Assembly: GCF_020519665.1 (NCBI RefSeq)
Contig: NZ_CP084703.1
Location: forward strand, 2,604,001-2,668,000
DNA from: Bacillus shivajii
GTDB lineage: Bacteria; Bacillota; Bacilli; Bacillales; Salisediminibacteriaceae
DNA: 64,000 nt
Reading direction: 5' to 3'
This document shows positions 1 to 9,473 of the stretch, in pieces. How positions within the stretch are numbered: position 1 is the first letter of the stretch; every line of letters starts with the position of its first letter. A model generated the notes under the pieces. It ran no database searches. It saw only the letters and a program-made list of their open reading frames with translations, and had not been told where the DNA came from. The translations under genes were made by a program, and so were the position numbers.

Positions 1-1317
1 TGTTCCACCTCTTCCAAATTCATTTACTAACTTAGCTACTGATTCATCAAATGTAATATGTTCATCTGTACCTTGCTTAATATAATCAATAATTTTTGGG
101 TGTACTTTTATCGCTGTGTCAACTTCTTTATTTGTTCCTCTTTTATATGCCCCAATACTAATTAAATCTTCCGAATCAGTATAAACGGCCAGCATATGTC
201 TTAAATAATCAGCTGAAGATCGATGGTTTTTCGAAACAATATCGTTCATAATTCGACTGATACTTGTTAAAACATTGATAGCAGGGAATTGACCTTTGTT
301 TGCTAACTTTCGATCAAGTACTAAGTGGCCATCCAAAATTCCTCGAACTGCATCGGCAATTGGTTCTGATAAATCGTCACCATCAACTAACACTGTATAA
401 AAAGCGGTGATTGATCCGTGCTCATTCGTTCCACTACGTTCTAATAGACGTGGGAGTATCGCAAATACAGATGGAGTATACCCTTTTGTCGTTGGCGGTT
501 CTCCTACTGCTAAACCAATTTCACGTTGGGCCATCGCCACTCTAGTCACCGAGTCCATCATAAGTGTGACGTTTTTACCTTGGTCACGATAATATTCAGC
601 AATTGCGGTTGCTGTCATAGCCCCTTTAATTCGCATTAAAGCCGGTTGGTCGGATGTTGCCACAACCACGATCGTATTTTTCATCCCTTCAGGGCCTAGG
701 TCTCGTTCGATAAAGTCACGAACTTCTCTTCCTCTTTCACCAATTAATGCGATAACATTCAAATCAGCTTCAGAATTCTTTGAGATCATCGCCATAAGCG
801 TACTTTTTCCAACTCCACTTCCAGCAAATATTCCAACCCTTTGACCTTTACCAACCGTGAATAAACCATCAATCGCTCTAACACCTAAACTTAATGGATC
901 ACTGATACGTGGACGATTTAATGGGTTTGGTGGTTGGTTATCTGTCGGATATGAAAACGTATGGTTGTCAAAACTTGTACCATCAAACGGTCTTCCAAGT
1001 CCGTCTAGAACTTTCCCAATTAAACTAGAACCCACTTGAATTTCTAATGGTTTATATGTTGCCTCTACTAATGAGCCTGGTGCAATTTCTTGAATATGAT
1101 CAAAAGGCATTAGTAATACATTTTCCCCACGGAATCCAACAACTTCAACTTTTATCTTTCGCTGAGGGTGACCACCTACTAGTATGTGACAAATATCTCC
1201 TACAGAAGCTTGGGGTCCTTTCGATTCAATCATTAAACCTACTACTTGAGAGACCTTCCCATAATGCTTATACGTATTGATTTCATTAATGTGTGGTATT
1301 AGATCACGAATGTTCAT
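1..1317 (-). CDS. fliI: FliI, flagellar type III export ATPase (3' end cut by window)
   Basis: Flagellum-specific ATPase that energises export of rod, hook and filament subunits at the cytoplasmic face of the basal body, with FliH as its regulator. The frame runs unbroken from an ATG at 1317 to the window edge (439 codons), so nearly the whole protein is visible. It starts MNIRDLIPHINEI, has a Walker A loop GSGVGKST at about residues 166-173, the F1-beta-like segment ALIGERGREVRDF, and a Walker B-like LMMDSVTR near residue 250. It overlaps the end of fliH by 14 bp, as expected for translational coupling. Last visible gene of the flgB-fliI operon. Identification is firm; only the last few residues are missing. 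Confidence 0.96.
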   Translation of the reverse strand, partial: MNIRDLIPHINEINTYKHYGKVSQVVGLMIESKGPQASVGDICHILVGGHPQRKIKVEVVGFRGENVLLMPFDHIQEIAPGSLVEATYKPLEIQVGSSLIGKVLDGLGRPFDGTSFDNHTFSYPTDNQPPNPLNRPRISDPLSLGVRAIDGLFTVGKGQRVGIFAGSGVGKSTLMAMISKNSEADLNVIALIGERGREVRDFIERDLGPEGMKNTIVVVATSDQPALMRIKGAMTATAIAEYYRDQGKNVTLMMDSVTRVAMAQREIGLAVGEPPTTKGYTPSVFAILPRLLERSGTNEHGSITAFYTVLVDGDDLSEPIADAVRGILDGHLVLDRKLANKGQFPAINVLTSISRIMNDIVSKNHRSSADYLRHMLAVYTDSEDLISIGAYKRGTNKEVDTAIKVHPKIIDYIKQGTDEHITFDESVAKLVNEFGRGGT

Positions 1318-2134
1318 GTTGATCTCCTGATTTTAATAATTCATGAAGAGCAGTTTTCATTTCCGTTAATTGACTATCAATAGATGCATCGATCTTTCCG
1401 AAAGGTGTTTCAATAATACAGCTGTCTTCGTTAATCGATGCATCAGGGTAAATATAGAGTTGCCTAGTATTTAAAGCAATTTCCTTAATCTCTCGCTTGT
1501 TCTTTAAAGTTCGTTCATAACAGTTTGGCGGAACGTAAATTTTCACTTCTTCTTGTTCACGAACTTCTGTAACAGCTTCTTTTACAAGCTGAAGAAAAGC
1601 ATCAGGATCTTCATCAATAGTTTTCCCTATGATTTTTTCTGCAATATTTAAGGAAAGATCTAACATATCACTCTGGCTATCGCCGATTTTGGAGATATAG
1701 TCTTGCTTTGCTTGATCAATTATTTTTTGTGCTTCAACGATTTTTTGATCATAAGCTTGCTTTCCTTTAATTAATCCTGCTTCATATCCTTCTTTTTCTC
1801 CAGCTTGTTTTGCTTTTTCAAAACGTACTTCCGCTTCTTTTGCAATGTTATTTTCATATTCAGCAATTTCTTTTTTCTTTGCATCAATTTCAAGCTGCGC
1901 TTCTTCTATTAATTCCTCAGCTTGTTGTTTAGCTTCTAATAATATATTTTCACGTTCGACTTCATTTTGTTTCCCTGAATATTGTTGTTCGGCTTGTTCA
2001 TTCATTTCATCATGTTCTATAGAGGGATCATTTTCATCATTGTTTGTATATAAGCGTCGGACACCTATTGTTTTTACCGAGTCTTCGAGCTTATTAGCGT
2101 AAGCTGATTTAATTAATTTAGACAATGATATCAT
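1304..2134 (-). CDS. fliH: FliH, flagellar export ATPase regulator
   Basis: Stator-like partner and inhibitor of FliI that links the ATPase to the C-ring. The protein is charged and coiled-coil rich (long E/K/Q stretch in the first half, residues about 45-140), followed by the compact C-terminal FliH/V-type ATPase E-subunit-like domain. The open frame continues upstream into fliG to 2176, but the likely start is the ATG at 2134 (MISLSKLIKSAYANK, 276 aa). The SD GGTGGAGGAG sits directly against that ATG, so the TTG three codons later (2125) has better SD spacing and may be the true start. Overlaps fliG by 17 bp. Confidence 0.92.
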   Translation of the reverse strand: MISLSKLIKSAYANKLEDSVKTIGVRRLYTNNDENDPSIEHDEMNEQAEQQYSGKQNEVERENILLEAKQQAEELIEEAQLEIDAKKKEIAEYENNIAKEAEVRFEKAKQAGEKEGYEAGLIKGKQAYDQKIVEAQKIIDQAKQDYISKIGDSQSDMLDLSLNIAEKIIGKTIDEDPDAFLQLVKEAVTEVREQEEVKIYVPPNCYERTLKNKREIKEIALNTRQLYIYPDASINEDSCIIETPFGKIDASIDSQLTEMKTALHELLKSGDQHEHS

Positions 2135-3128
2135 CTCCTCCACCACGTGCGATGACGATTTCACCTGCTTCCTCAAGGCGACGAATGATGGCTACAATTC
2201 TTGTTTGAGCTTCTTCTACATCACGAAGTCTAACTGGACCCATAAATTCCATTTCTTCCTTAAATGTCTCTGCCATTCGCTGTGACATATTGTTGAAGAC
2301 AATTTCTTTCACCTCATCACTAGCAACTTTTAATGAAAGCTGCAAATCTTCATTTTCTACATCACGGATTACGCGCTGAATGGAACGATTATCAAGGGTG
2401 ACAATATCTTCAAAGACAAACATTCTCTTTTTAATTTCTTCAGCCAATTCAGGATCTTGAATTTCTAGTGCATCTAAGATTGTTCGTTCCGTACTTCTGT
2501 CGACACTATTTAACACTTCAACAACAGCTTCAATACCACCAGCTTGTGTATAGTCTTGAGTGACCGTTGCTGAAAGTTTTCGTTCTAATATTGCTTCTAC
2601 TTCATTCACAATTTCAGGAGAAGTGCTATCCATTAATGCAATTCGCTTAGCAACCTCTGCTTGCACTTCTTGTGGTAATTCAGATAAGATCTGACCTGCA
2701 GGTTCACTATCTAAATAAGATAAGATTAGTGCAATTGTTTGTGGATGTTCATTTTGAATAAAGTTTAAGATTTGACTTGCCTCAGCTTTTCTCGCAAAGT
2801 CAAAAGGCCTCACTTGAAGGGTGGAAGTCAGGCGATTTATAATCTCCATCGCTTCTGACTGACCCAACGCCTTTTCTAGAACGTCCTTAGCGTAGCCAAT
2901 TCCGCCCTGTGTAATATAATCTTGTGCAAGTGCCATTTGGTGAAATTGATCTAACACTTCTTCTTTTGTTCCTGTATCCACCTTACGTACACCAGCAATT
3001 TCTAACGTTAACTTTTCGATCTCTTCTTCTGTTAAATGCTTATAAACTTGAGCTGATACATCGGGACCTAGAGAGATGAGTAATATAGCGGCTTTCTCTC
3101 TTCCCGTTAAATCTTTTTTCTTTGCCAC
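2118..3128 (-). CDS. fliG: FliG, flagellar motor switch protein
   Basis: C-ring rotor protein that contacts MotA and sets rotation direction; it binds the C-terminus of FliF. 336 aa, the usual length. The N-terminal domain starts MAKKKDLTGREKAAILLISLG, the middle domain carries the EHPQTIALILSYL motif at about residue 125-140, and the C-terminal domain has the charged torque helix region (IKKRMFVFEDIVTLDNRSIQ). The start codon is GTG at 3128, preceded by AAGGAG about 11 bases upstream. It lies 15 bp downstream of fliF and overlaps fliH. Confidence 0.97.
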   Translation of the reverse strand: MAKKKDLTGREKAAILLISLGPDVSAQVYKHLTEEEIEKLTLEIAGVRKVDTGTKEEVLDQFHQMALAQDYITQGGIGYAKDVLEKALGQSEAMEIINRLTSTLQVRPFDFARKAEASQILNFIQNEHPQTIALILSYLDSEPAGQILSELPQEVQAEVAKRIALMDSTSPEIVNEVEAILERKLSATVTQDYTQAGGIEAVVEVLNSVDRSTERTILDALEIQDPELAEEIKKRMFVFEDIVTLDNRSIQRVIRDVENEDLQLSLKVASDEVKEIVFNNMSQRMAETFKEEMEFMGPVRLRDVEEAQTRIVAIIRRLEEAGEIVIARGGGDDIIV

Positions 3129-3143
3129 TTACATTTTCACTCC

Positions 3144-4730
3144 TTAGTCCTCGGAAAGCCATGTTCTAATTAATTTAGAAAACTCTTCTGGCTTATCTAT
3201 CGCTAGTTTTTCTAATTGTCTACGTCTTGCCTTTTCTTCTGTATCTGCCTCGTCCTCTAAATCTGGAACGTCTACAGTGGCAGCTTGGTCGTGGGTGACA
3301 GAACCTTCTTCTGACTTACTTCTGCCTTTCAGTAGTAAGATAAGCAAGATAATGACAAGTAATGTTAGTGCGCCTAAAGCAAAATACCACCACGGCGTAC
3401 CTGTTTCTGGCTCTTCAAACTCTACTTTTCCATAGAATGGTTGTGATGACACATAGATTCTATCTTCCACATCGTTAGGTCCCCATTGTGCTGTTACATC
3501 ACCATCAATCGATGTTCTAACAATTTGTCCTAAAATTTGCTGAATATCATCGAGTCGATCAGGTGGTAAAGAAGCAGGGTCTTCAGGATCTGGCGGTTCA
3601 ACCATAACTTGAATGCCGATATCGCGAATTTTATATGGACTTTCAACAATATCTCGGTGAATTCGATTCACTTCATTATTTATACGCTCTTCAATTAATT
3701 CGTAATCTCCAGCTCCTCCACCGGCTAACCCTGGGTATCCTGGGACGTCTGTTTCACCAGTACCTGGTACTCCACCTTCTTGAGCACCTTCTCCAGTAAA
3801 TGTCTCTGTAATACGTTCAACACTTACAGCAATACCTTCCATATTGTCTTCATCAACTGCTGTAATAAGCTGTTCTTGACGGTTTTCTTGGGTGAAGTCT
3901 AAATCTGTTGTCACTGCTACTAAAACTTTATCAGGGCCCATCATCGTACCGAGCATTTGCTGGATTTGCCTTTGTATGTCCCTTTCAACATCTCGTTGAA
4001 TTTTTCGGTGCTGTTCGTACAGAGAAAGTGTTGTATCTCCTCCCATTGAAGGGTCATCGTGGAGCTCTAAGTAATTAAACATTTGGTCCATAATGACAAT
4101 GTTTTCAACAGGTAAATTAGGAACACTTTTTGATACAAGATGGTGTAAAGCTCTGACTTGACTTTGATCTAGCGAGATACCAGGCTGTAAATTTAAAACG
4201 ACAGATGCAGTTGCTTGATCTGGTTCATCCGAGAGCCAAATGCTCTCTTCAGGAAGTGTAATCATAACTTGAGAAGATTGTACTCCATCAACATTGCGGA
4301 TCAAATCCTCTAACGTTGTTTGAATAGCAGCTCTTTCTAATAAGCTAAACTCATTATCTGTCGTTCCAAACCCCATATTATCTCGGAATGTTCCGTAATC
4401 AATTCTTCCCGATTGAGGAATTCCTTCTGCAGCTAAATCAACTTTTAATTCATCAACCATCGTTTCTGGCACTAAGATCGTCGTCCCGTCATTGGTGATT
4501 TCTGATGAGATCCCTCTATTGTCCAGAGTGCCTTTTATTTCTCCAGTCTCTTGTGGGGTTAAGTTCGTATATAAAGGAACATGATTTGTTCTTGCCCCAA
4601 ACCAAACTAAAGATAAAAATAAGAGGAGGACGATGATTATAGATCCGACTAGTAACCCTTTTTGGTTCGTTGTTCTTGATCGCCAAAATTCAATTGTTTT
4701 ATCTTTATAATGTATAAACTTTTCGTTCAT
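3144..4730 (-). CDS. fliF: FliF, flagellar MS-ring protein
   Basis: Forms the membrane-embedded MS ring, the base of the flagellar basal body. 528 aa from the ATG at 4730 (MNEKFIHYKDK), which has a strong SD GGGAGGAAAC; the open frame reaches 4742 but those four codons overlap the SD. Two transmembrane segments frame a large extracytoplasmic part: about residues 25-45 (GLLVGSIIIVLLLFLSLVW) and about 443-465 (WWYFALGALTLLVIILLILL). The extreme C-terminus (RRRQLEKLAIDKPEEFSKLI) is the conserved FliG-binding helix. Glycine-rich segment near residues 325-345 is typical of the beta-collar loop. Confidence 0.97.
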   Translation of the reverse strand: MNEKFIHYKDKTIEFWRSRTTNQKGLLVGSIIIVLLLFLSLVWFGARTNHVPLYTNLTPQETGEIKGTLDNRGISSEITNDGTTILVPETMVDELKVDLAAEGIPQSGRIDYGTFRDNMGFGTTDNEFSLLERAAIQTTLEDLIRNVDGVQSSQVMITLPEESIWLSDEPDQATASVVLNLQPGISLDQSQVRALHHLVSKSVPNLPVENIVIMDQMFNYLELHDDPSMGGDTTLSLYEQHRKIQRDVERDIQRQIQQMLGTMMGPDKVLVAVTTDLDFTQENRQEQLITAVDEDNMEGIAVSVERITETFTGEGAQEGGVPGTGETDVPGYPGLAGGGAGDYELIEERINNEVNRIHRDIVESPYKIRDIGIQVMVEPPDPEDPASLPPDRLDDIQQILGQIVRTSIDGDVTAQWGPNDVEDRIYVSSQPFYGKVEFEEPETGTPWWYFALGALTLLVIILLILLLKGRSKSEEGSVTHDQAATVDVPDLEDEADTEEKARRRQLEKLAIDKPEEFSKLIRTWLSED

Positions 4731-4966
4731 GTTTCCTCCCACACCACTGCTATTTAAATCGTCCTAACTAACTTATCTACTAAATTTTCTTTTAGAAATA
4801 TGAACGGATGACAATGGAACAAAAATTATTTGAAGTTTTACTTAAAGATTTAAAAAAAGTTACCGATAAATTTAATAAGACCGACAAAAAAATAGTAGTT
4901 GTAACGTATTTATGTAATGCAAGATTAAAAGACGTTACAAACAAAAAGGGTCGTTCATATTTAAAG

Positions 4967-5275
4967 TTAAACTTGCATTCTCATAATCTCTTGATAAGCT
5001 TCAACAGCTTTATTACGTACTTCGACTGTTGTTTGTAATGAAATACTAGCCTTTTGTCCTGCAATCATGACATCGTGCAAGTCGACATTTTCACCACGAG
5101 CTAACTTTCCAGTCATTTTTTGAGAAGTTACTTGCGCTTGGTTTACGTCTTTGATCGCATCGTTTAACCAGCCTTTAAAGGAATCCTGTGCCTTGTGAGG
5201 CGCCACTTTCGGTTGAGTTGCATTTGTTTGTGTTGGTCTCATAATATTTGTCATTGATGAAATATTAGCGTCCAT
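4967..5275 (-). CDS. fliE: FliE, hook-basal body complex protein
   Basis: Small rod component that joins the MS ring to the proximal rod and is needed for export of other rod proteins. 102 aa, starting MDANISSMTNIM with SD ATGAGGTG 5-6 bases upstream. The C-terminal two-thirds (DVMIAGQKASISLQTTVEV, RNKAVEAYQEIMRMQV) is the well-conserved FliE core. It sits between flgC (21 bp upstream) and fliF; the 236 bp between fliE and fliF hold no convincing gene. Confidence 0.96.
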   Translation of the reverse strand: MDANISSMTNIMRPTQTNATQPKVAPHKAQDSFKGWLNDAIKDVNQAQVTSQKMTGKLARGENVDLHDVMIAGQKASISLQTTVEVRNKAVEAYQEIMRMQV

Positions 5276-5296
5276 GTTTTCACCTCATAATCATAT

Positions 5297-5749
5297 TTAT
5301 CTACCGATTTCAAGTGCCTTTAACAACATATTTTTATGACCATCTAATGCTGTAACGTTGGCCTCATAGGATCTTGTTGCACTCATTAGATCTATCATTT
5401 CTTTTAACGGATCAACATTAGGCATTTGAACGTAACCATCTTCGTTCGCATCAGGATGGTTTGGTTGGTACACTTGTTTAAATGGTGTTTCATCTTCAAT
5501 GATTTCACGCACTTTCACACCATTACCTGGTCCATCATTTTTACCTATGGCACGGCTAAGGTGTGATGTGAATGATGATGAGTTCGGCTCCATAACAACC
5601 ATCTTCCTTCTGTAAGGCTGCCACTCGCCATCTACCATTCTACCTCTCGTTGTATCTGCATTAGCCATATTCGCTGAAACAACATCCATTCTAAGTCTTT
5701 GAGCAGTTAATGCCGAAGCGGATGTATTCATCCCATGAAAAATACTCAT
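5297..5749 (-). CDS. flgC: FlgC, flagellar proximal rod protein
   Basis: Proximal rod subunit exported through the flagellar type III system. 150 aa. The N-terminus (MSIFHGMNTSASALTAQRLRMDV, SANMANADTTRG) carries the rod/hook/filament family asparagine-rich motif, and the C-terminus (MSATRSYEANVTALDGHKNMLLKALEIGR) the matching coiled-coil helix. The SD (GGGAGGTAATAGG) lies inside the end of flgB, which stops only 6 bp upstream, so the two are probably translationally coupled. Confidence 0.97.
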   Translation of the reverse strand: MSIFHGMNTSASALTAQRLRMDVVSANMANADTTRGRMVDGEWQPYRRKMVVMEPNSSSFTSHLSRAIGKNDGPGNGVKVREIIEDETPFKQVYQPNHPDANEDGYVQMPNVDPLKEMIDLMSATRSYEANVTALDGHKNMLLKALEIGR

Positions 5750-5755
5750 TTCCTA

Positions 5756-6157
5756 TTACCTCCCTTGCCCTAGAACCGTTCGAATGCTATTAAAACGACC
5801 ATTCATTCGATCAATCAAAGCATTGTAATAAATTTGATTTTGTGCGTGCTCAGCCATCTCCTGATCAATATCAACATTGTTACCATTGTGGTTATACATT
5901 GTATTGTTACGCTGAACTACATTCGCAGCTTCTCCACTTGCATTCCTACCAAATCCGATATGTCTAGCATCCGTTCGATGAGCTTGTAATTTCGCATTTG
6001 ATGCACGTTCAAGCTCATGAGAAAACACAGTCTTTTTCGCTTTATAATTTGGTGTATCAACATTTGCTATGTTTTGTGCAATCGTCTTCTGTCTTGTCAT
6101 AGAAGCAGATAGCCCTTTGTGTAGCAATGAATTCGTCGAATTGTCGATAATATTCAT
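5756..6157 (-). CDS. flgB: FlgB, flagellar proximal rod protein
   Basis: First gene of the fla/che operon; rod subunit. 133 aa with the family motif TIAQNIANVDTPNYKAKKTVF at about residues 25-45 and the C-terminal helix QNQIYYNALIDRMNGRFNSIRTVL. SD ATAAGGAG precedes the ATG at 6157. The 5' region up to codY holds a possible promoter and a weak CodY-box-like sequence (listed separately); in B. subtilis this operon is repressed by CodY. Confidence 0.97.
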   Translation of the reverse strand: MNIIDNSTNSLLHKGLSASMTRQKTIAQNIANVDTPNYKAKKTVFSHELERASNAKLQAHRTDARHIGFGRNASGEAANVVQRNNTMYNHNGNNVDIDQEMAEHAQNQIYYNALIDRMNGRFNSIRTVLGQGR

Positions 6158-6340
6158 GGCTTATCTCTCCTTATCCCCTATAATTCGTCAATGTTCGTCT
6201 TTTTTCCACACCATAAGTATTTTATAGAATAAACAACTAATTGTCTAACTGTCATAAAAATTGTATATAGTTCGATAAAAAAGACCTAATACCACTTATG
6301 AAAATAGTCTATAAATAGTACTTTTGACCATGTGGTTAAA

Positions 6341-6355
6341 AATTGTCTGAGTTTT
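6341..6355 (-). promoter_or_regulatory. weak CodY-box-like sequence
   Basis: The 15 bases read on the minus strand match the CodY consensus AATTTTCWGAAAATT with about four mismatches, and lie just downstream of the candidate flgB promoter. CodY represses this operon in B. subtilis. With four mismatches in AT-rich DNA this can be chance. Confidence 0.25.
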
Positions 6356-6382
6356 CTTAAGCATATTAAAGTACTTATCACC

Positions 6383-6411
6383 GTAATAGATTTTAACACA
6401 TTTTTCGACAA
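6383..6411 (-). promoter_or_regulatory. possible sigma-A promoter of the fla/che operon
   Basis: On the minus strand TTGTCG and TATTAC are separated by exactly 17 bases, about 225 bp upstream of flgB. The boxes are imperfect. The rest of 6158-6620 is very AT-rich non-coding sequence; I could not find a convincing sigma-D promoter there. Confidence 0.35.
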
Positions 6412-6620
6412 AAATGCCCGCTGTCAGGTAAAACAGTAAAAAAGTTTCATTTATTTTGGTTCATTTACCGATTTTTCACGAAAGTGTTTATATACTGGAG
6501 GTAAATTAAAGCATATATATACTTCTCAAAATAAGAAAAGCTTTTAAGTCACAGTTTTTATAAGAGTTTATAATATGCTGATATTACAGAGCGAGAGGGT
6601 CTTATTACCTATAAGACATA

Positions 6621-6662
6621 AAAAAAGAACCATTAGAAAGGCATTTTCTAATGGTTCTTTTT
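6621..6662 (-). terminator. rho-independent terminator of codY
   Basis: Perfect long stem AAGAACCATTAGAAA with its complement around a short loop, followed on the minus strand by TTCTTTTTTT. It lies 28 bp after the codY stop and separates codY from the flagellar operon. The A-run on the other side makes it potentially bidirectional. Confidence 0.9.
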
Positions 6663-6689
6663 GATAAGCTTAAATTAATACTGAAAGTT

Positions 6690-7466
6690 TTAGTTCTTCA
6701 CTTTATCAAGTTCTACTAAGAACTTGTCGTTTAATACTTTAATATACGTCCCTTTCATACCAAGTGAACGAGACTCGATAACCCCTGCACTCTCAAGCTT
6801 ACGTAGTGCATTTACGATTACTGATCTCGTAATACCAACGCGGTCAGCAATTTTACTTGCTACTAGAAGACCTTCATTTCCATCTAGTTCTTCAAAGATA
6901 TGTTCTACAGCTTCTAATTCACTATAAGATAATGAACTAATTGCCATTTGTACGACAGCTTTACTTCTTGCTTCTTGTTCAATTTCTTCTGTTTTCTCGT
7001 GTAAAATTTCCATCCCTACTACTGTAGATGCATATTCAGCTAGTAATAAATCATCATCATCAAATGAATCTTCTAGACGAGCTAGAATTAATGTCCCTAA
7101 ACGTTGACCTCCACCTTGAATCGGTACAACTGTTGTTAGCCCTGCTGAGAATAAATCTTTATTCTCTACAGGAAATGCCGTAAACTCACTATTAATATCT
7201 AGATTTGGACTAGTTTCTTCGATTTTAAATAAACCGCTTGTGTACTCCTCTGGAAATTGACGAGCCTCAAGCATTTGTTTCATACGCTCATTTTCAATTT
7301 CTTGTTTAATTGAATAGCCTAATAATTTACCTCGGCGACTTACGATAAAGATATTTGCTTCAATCACATCTCGTAATGTTACTGCAACATCTTTAAAGTT
7401 AACTGATTGTCCTCCGCTCTTTTGAAGTAATTCATTAATTTTACGTGTTTTCGATAATAGATCCAT
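6690..7466 (-). CDS. codY: CodY, GTP/branched-chain-amino-acid-sensing global repressor
   Basis: Global regulator of nutrient response, competence and motility in Firmicutes; binds DNA when loaded with isoleucine/valine and GTP. 258 aa. The N-terminal GAF domain includes [11 protein letters not shown] and the ligand loop region [10 protein letters not shown], and the C-terminal winged helix-turn-helix (about residues 200-235) contains [20 protein letters not shown], nearly invariant in the family. SD GGAGGACAAGAA precedes the ATG. Last gene of codV-hslV-hslU-codY; 11 bp after hslU. Confidence 0.98.
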   Translation of the reverse strand: MDLLSKTRKINELLQKSGGQSVNFKDVAVTLRDVIEANIFIVSRRGKLLGYSIKQEIENERMKQMLEARQFPEEYTSGLFKIEETSPNLDINSEFTAFPVENKDLFSAGLTTVVPIQGGGQRLGTLILARLEDSFDDDDLLLAEYASTVVGMEILHEKTEEIEQEARSKAVVQMAISSLSYSELEAVEHIFEELDGNEGLLVASKIADRVGITRSVIVNALRKLESAGVIESRSLGMKGTYIKVLNDKFLVELDKVKN

Positions 7467-7477
7467 TTCTTGTCCTC

Positions 7478-8881
7478 CTAAAGAATATATTGACTTAAGT
7501 CTCGATTTTTCACTACATTTTGTAATTTTTCTTCGACGTATTCAGGTGTTATCACAATTTCTTCTAAAGTAATTTCTGACGCTTCAAATGATAAGTCCTC
7601 TAACAACTTTTCTAAGATTGTGTGGAGGCGTCTCGCACCAATATTTTCGGTTTCATCATTTACTTCTGTCGCTATTACGGCAATCCTACGAATAGCATCG
7701 TCAGAAAATTTTAATTTTATTCCTTCTGTTTCCAAAAGAGCTTCATATTGTTTGGCTAACGCATTATCTGGTTCAACGAGAATACGTACAAAATCATCCA
7801 CAGTTAAACTAGATAGCTCTACTCGAATTGGAAAACGCCCTTGAAGTTCAGGGATTAAATCTGAAGGCTTAGAAAAATGAAATGCACCCGCTGCGACAAA
7901 TAGCATATGGTCTGTTTTGACTGGACCGTACTTTGTAACGATCGTAGAACCTTCTACAATTGGTAAAATATCGCGCTGTACGCCCTCTCTTGACACATCT
8001 GCCGATTGTTGTTTACTTTTCCCAGCTACTTTATCGATTTCGTCTATAAAAATAATTCCCAATTGTTCAGCTTTTGAAACAGCAGCTTGTGTAACTTCAT
8101 CCATATCGATGAGTTTTTGTGCTTCATCTTCCGTTAGAACTTTACGGGCATCTTTCACTTGGAGCTTACGCTTTTTCTTTTTCTTCGGCATCATATTACC
8201 TAGCATATCTTGCATGTTCATACCCATTTGTTCCATTCCTGAGCCTTGAAACATATCAAACATATTGCCTTGCTGGTTCTCATCTACTTCTACCGTTACA
8301 TAGTCTTCTTCAAGTTCACCTGCAGCTAACTGAGAAGCAACCTTCTTTCTTCTTTCACGGACACTATCATCTTCTTGTTGACTGTCTTGTTGAGATTGTT
8401 CTTCTTCTTGGTTCCCTTGAAAAAGCATTTCAAATGGATTTCGGTAGTTCGACTCTTTCTTTGCCTTTGGTACTAATAGTTCTACAAGTCGACGGTTCGC
8501 ATTTTTTTCGGCACGACCCTTCACTTCAACCATTTTTTCTTCCTTAACTAATCGAACTGATGTTTCAACAAGATCTCTCACCATCGACTCAACATCACGA
8601 CCTACATAGCCAACTTCCGTGAATTTCGTCGCCTCTACTTTAACAAATGGAGCTCCTACAAGTTTTGCTAACCTACGAGCAATTTCCGTCTTTCCTACCC
8701 CGGTAGGCCCAATCATTAGAATATTTTTAGGTGTAATTTCATCCTTAAGTGCATCATCTAACAGGCTACGGCGATAACGGTTTCTAAGAGCAACCGCTAC
8801 AGACTTTTTAGCACCTGTCTGGCCGACAATGTATTGATCCAACTTTTCTACAATTTGGCGTGGTGTAAATTTCTCACTCAT
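7478..8881 (-). CDS. hslU: HslU/ClpY, ATPase subunit of the HslUV protease
   Basis: AAA+ unfoldase that feeds substrates to HslV (ClpQ). 467 aa from ATG 8881 ([20 protein letters not shown]) with SD GGGAGG eight bases upstream; the longer open frame to 8896 overlaps that SD. Walker [10 protein letters not shown] at about residue 60, Walker [12 protein letters not shown] near residue 268, an intermediate domain rich in Q/E and M (about 150-225), and the conserved C-terminal SQYIL tail that docks into HslV. 31 bp downstream of hslV. Confidence 0.97.
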   Translation of the reverse strand: MSEKFTPRQIVEKLDQYIVGQTGAKKSVAVALRNRYRRSLLDDALKDEITPKNILMIGPTGVGKTEIARRLAKLVGAPFVKVEATKFTEVGYVGRDVESMVRDLVETSVRLVKEEKMVEVKGRAEKNANRRLVELLVPKAKKESNYRNPFEMLFQGNQEEEQSQQDSQQEDDSVRERRKKVASQLAAGELEEDYVTVEVDENQQGNMFDMFQGSGMEQMGMNMQDMLGNMMPKKKKKRKLQVKDARKVLTEDEAQKLIDMDEVTQAAVSKAEQLGIIFIDEIDKVAGKSKQQSADVSREGVQRDILPIVEGSTIVTKYGPVKTDHMLFVAAGAFHFSKPSDLIPELQGRFPIRVELSSLTVDDFVRILVEPDNALAKQYEALLETEGIKLKFSDDAIRRIAVIATEVNDETENIGARRLHTILEKLLEDLSFEASEITLEEIVITPEYVEEKLQNVVKNRDLSQYIL

Positions 8882-8912
8882 TTTGTAACCTCCCATTTCA
8901 AGGAAAGATTGA

Positions 8913-9458
8913 TTACTGACCTAGTTCTTCGACAATAATTGATTCATTTGTATAAACACAAATATCTGCAGCTGTTTTTAAAGAGGCATAAGCCATCTCT
9001 TTTGCCGAAAGATGTGGCGCATGCTCTTTTAATGCTCTACCAGCTGATAGCGCATAGTTTCCTCCGGAGCCTATCGCTAAAATGCCATCATCTGGTTCGA
9101 TGACTTCTCCTGTACCAGCAATTAAGTATAAATTTGAACGATCCATTACAATTAACATCGCTTCAAGCTTTCGTAATACACGATCACTCCGCCATTCTTT
9201 TGCTAATTCAACTGCTGCACGCTGAAGATTACCACTAAATTCTTCAAGTTTTCCCTCAAACTTTTCATACAGCGTGAATGCATCTGCAACAGAACCTGCA
9301 AAGCCTGCGATTACTTTTCCTTTATATAGCTTTCGGACCTTTCGCGCTGTGTGTTTCATCACAACGGCATTCCCAAACGTCACTTGGCCATCTCCTGCTA
9401 TTGCACATTGTCCTTTATGTTGTACTGCAAATATCGTCGTTCCTCGTATTTGTTCCAT
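8913..9458 (-). CDS. hslV: HslV/ClpQ (CodW), peptidase subunit of HslUV
   Basis: Proteasome-like N-terminal nucleophile hydrolase forming double rings with HslU. 181 aa. The N-terminus reads MEQIRG followed by the conserved [10 protein letters not shown], with GDGQVTFG and the Lys-containing segment [20 protein letters not shown] as in other HslV. In B. subtilis CodW a serine right after Met1 was reported as the nucleophile; here position 2 is Glu, so the conserved Thr7 after a six-residue propeptide is the only plausible nucleophile (see finding). SD GAGGAGGG upstream; 15 bp after codV. Confidence 0.96.
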   Translation of the reverse strand: MEQIRGTTIFAVQHKGQCAIAGDGQVTFGNAVVMKHTARKVRKLYKGKVIAGFAGSVADAFTLYEKFEGKLEEFSGNLQRAAVELAKEWRSDRVLRKLEAMLIVMDRSNLYLIAGTGEVIEPDDGILAIGSGGNYALSAGRALKEHAPHLSAKEMAYASLKTAADICVYTNESIIVEELGQ

Positions 9459-9473
9459 TTATACCCTCCTCGT

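Noticed and set aside
4808-5038. Plus-strand open frame of 76 codons between fliF and fliE, with a protein-like lysine-rich first half
   Set aside because: No SD before the ATG, the second half is antisense to fliE, and it lies against the direction of a long operon. AT-rich antisense artefact is more likely.
6424-6510. Sigma-D promoter for flgB (TAAA, 15 bases, TCGGTAAA on the minus strand)
   Set aside because: The -10 element departs too far from GCCGATAA to be reported.
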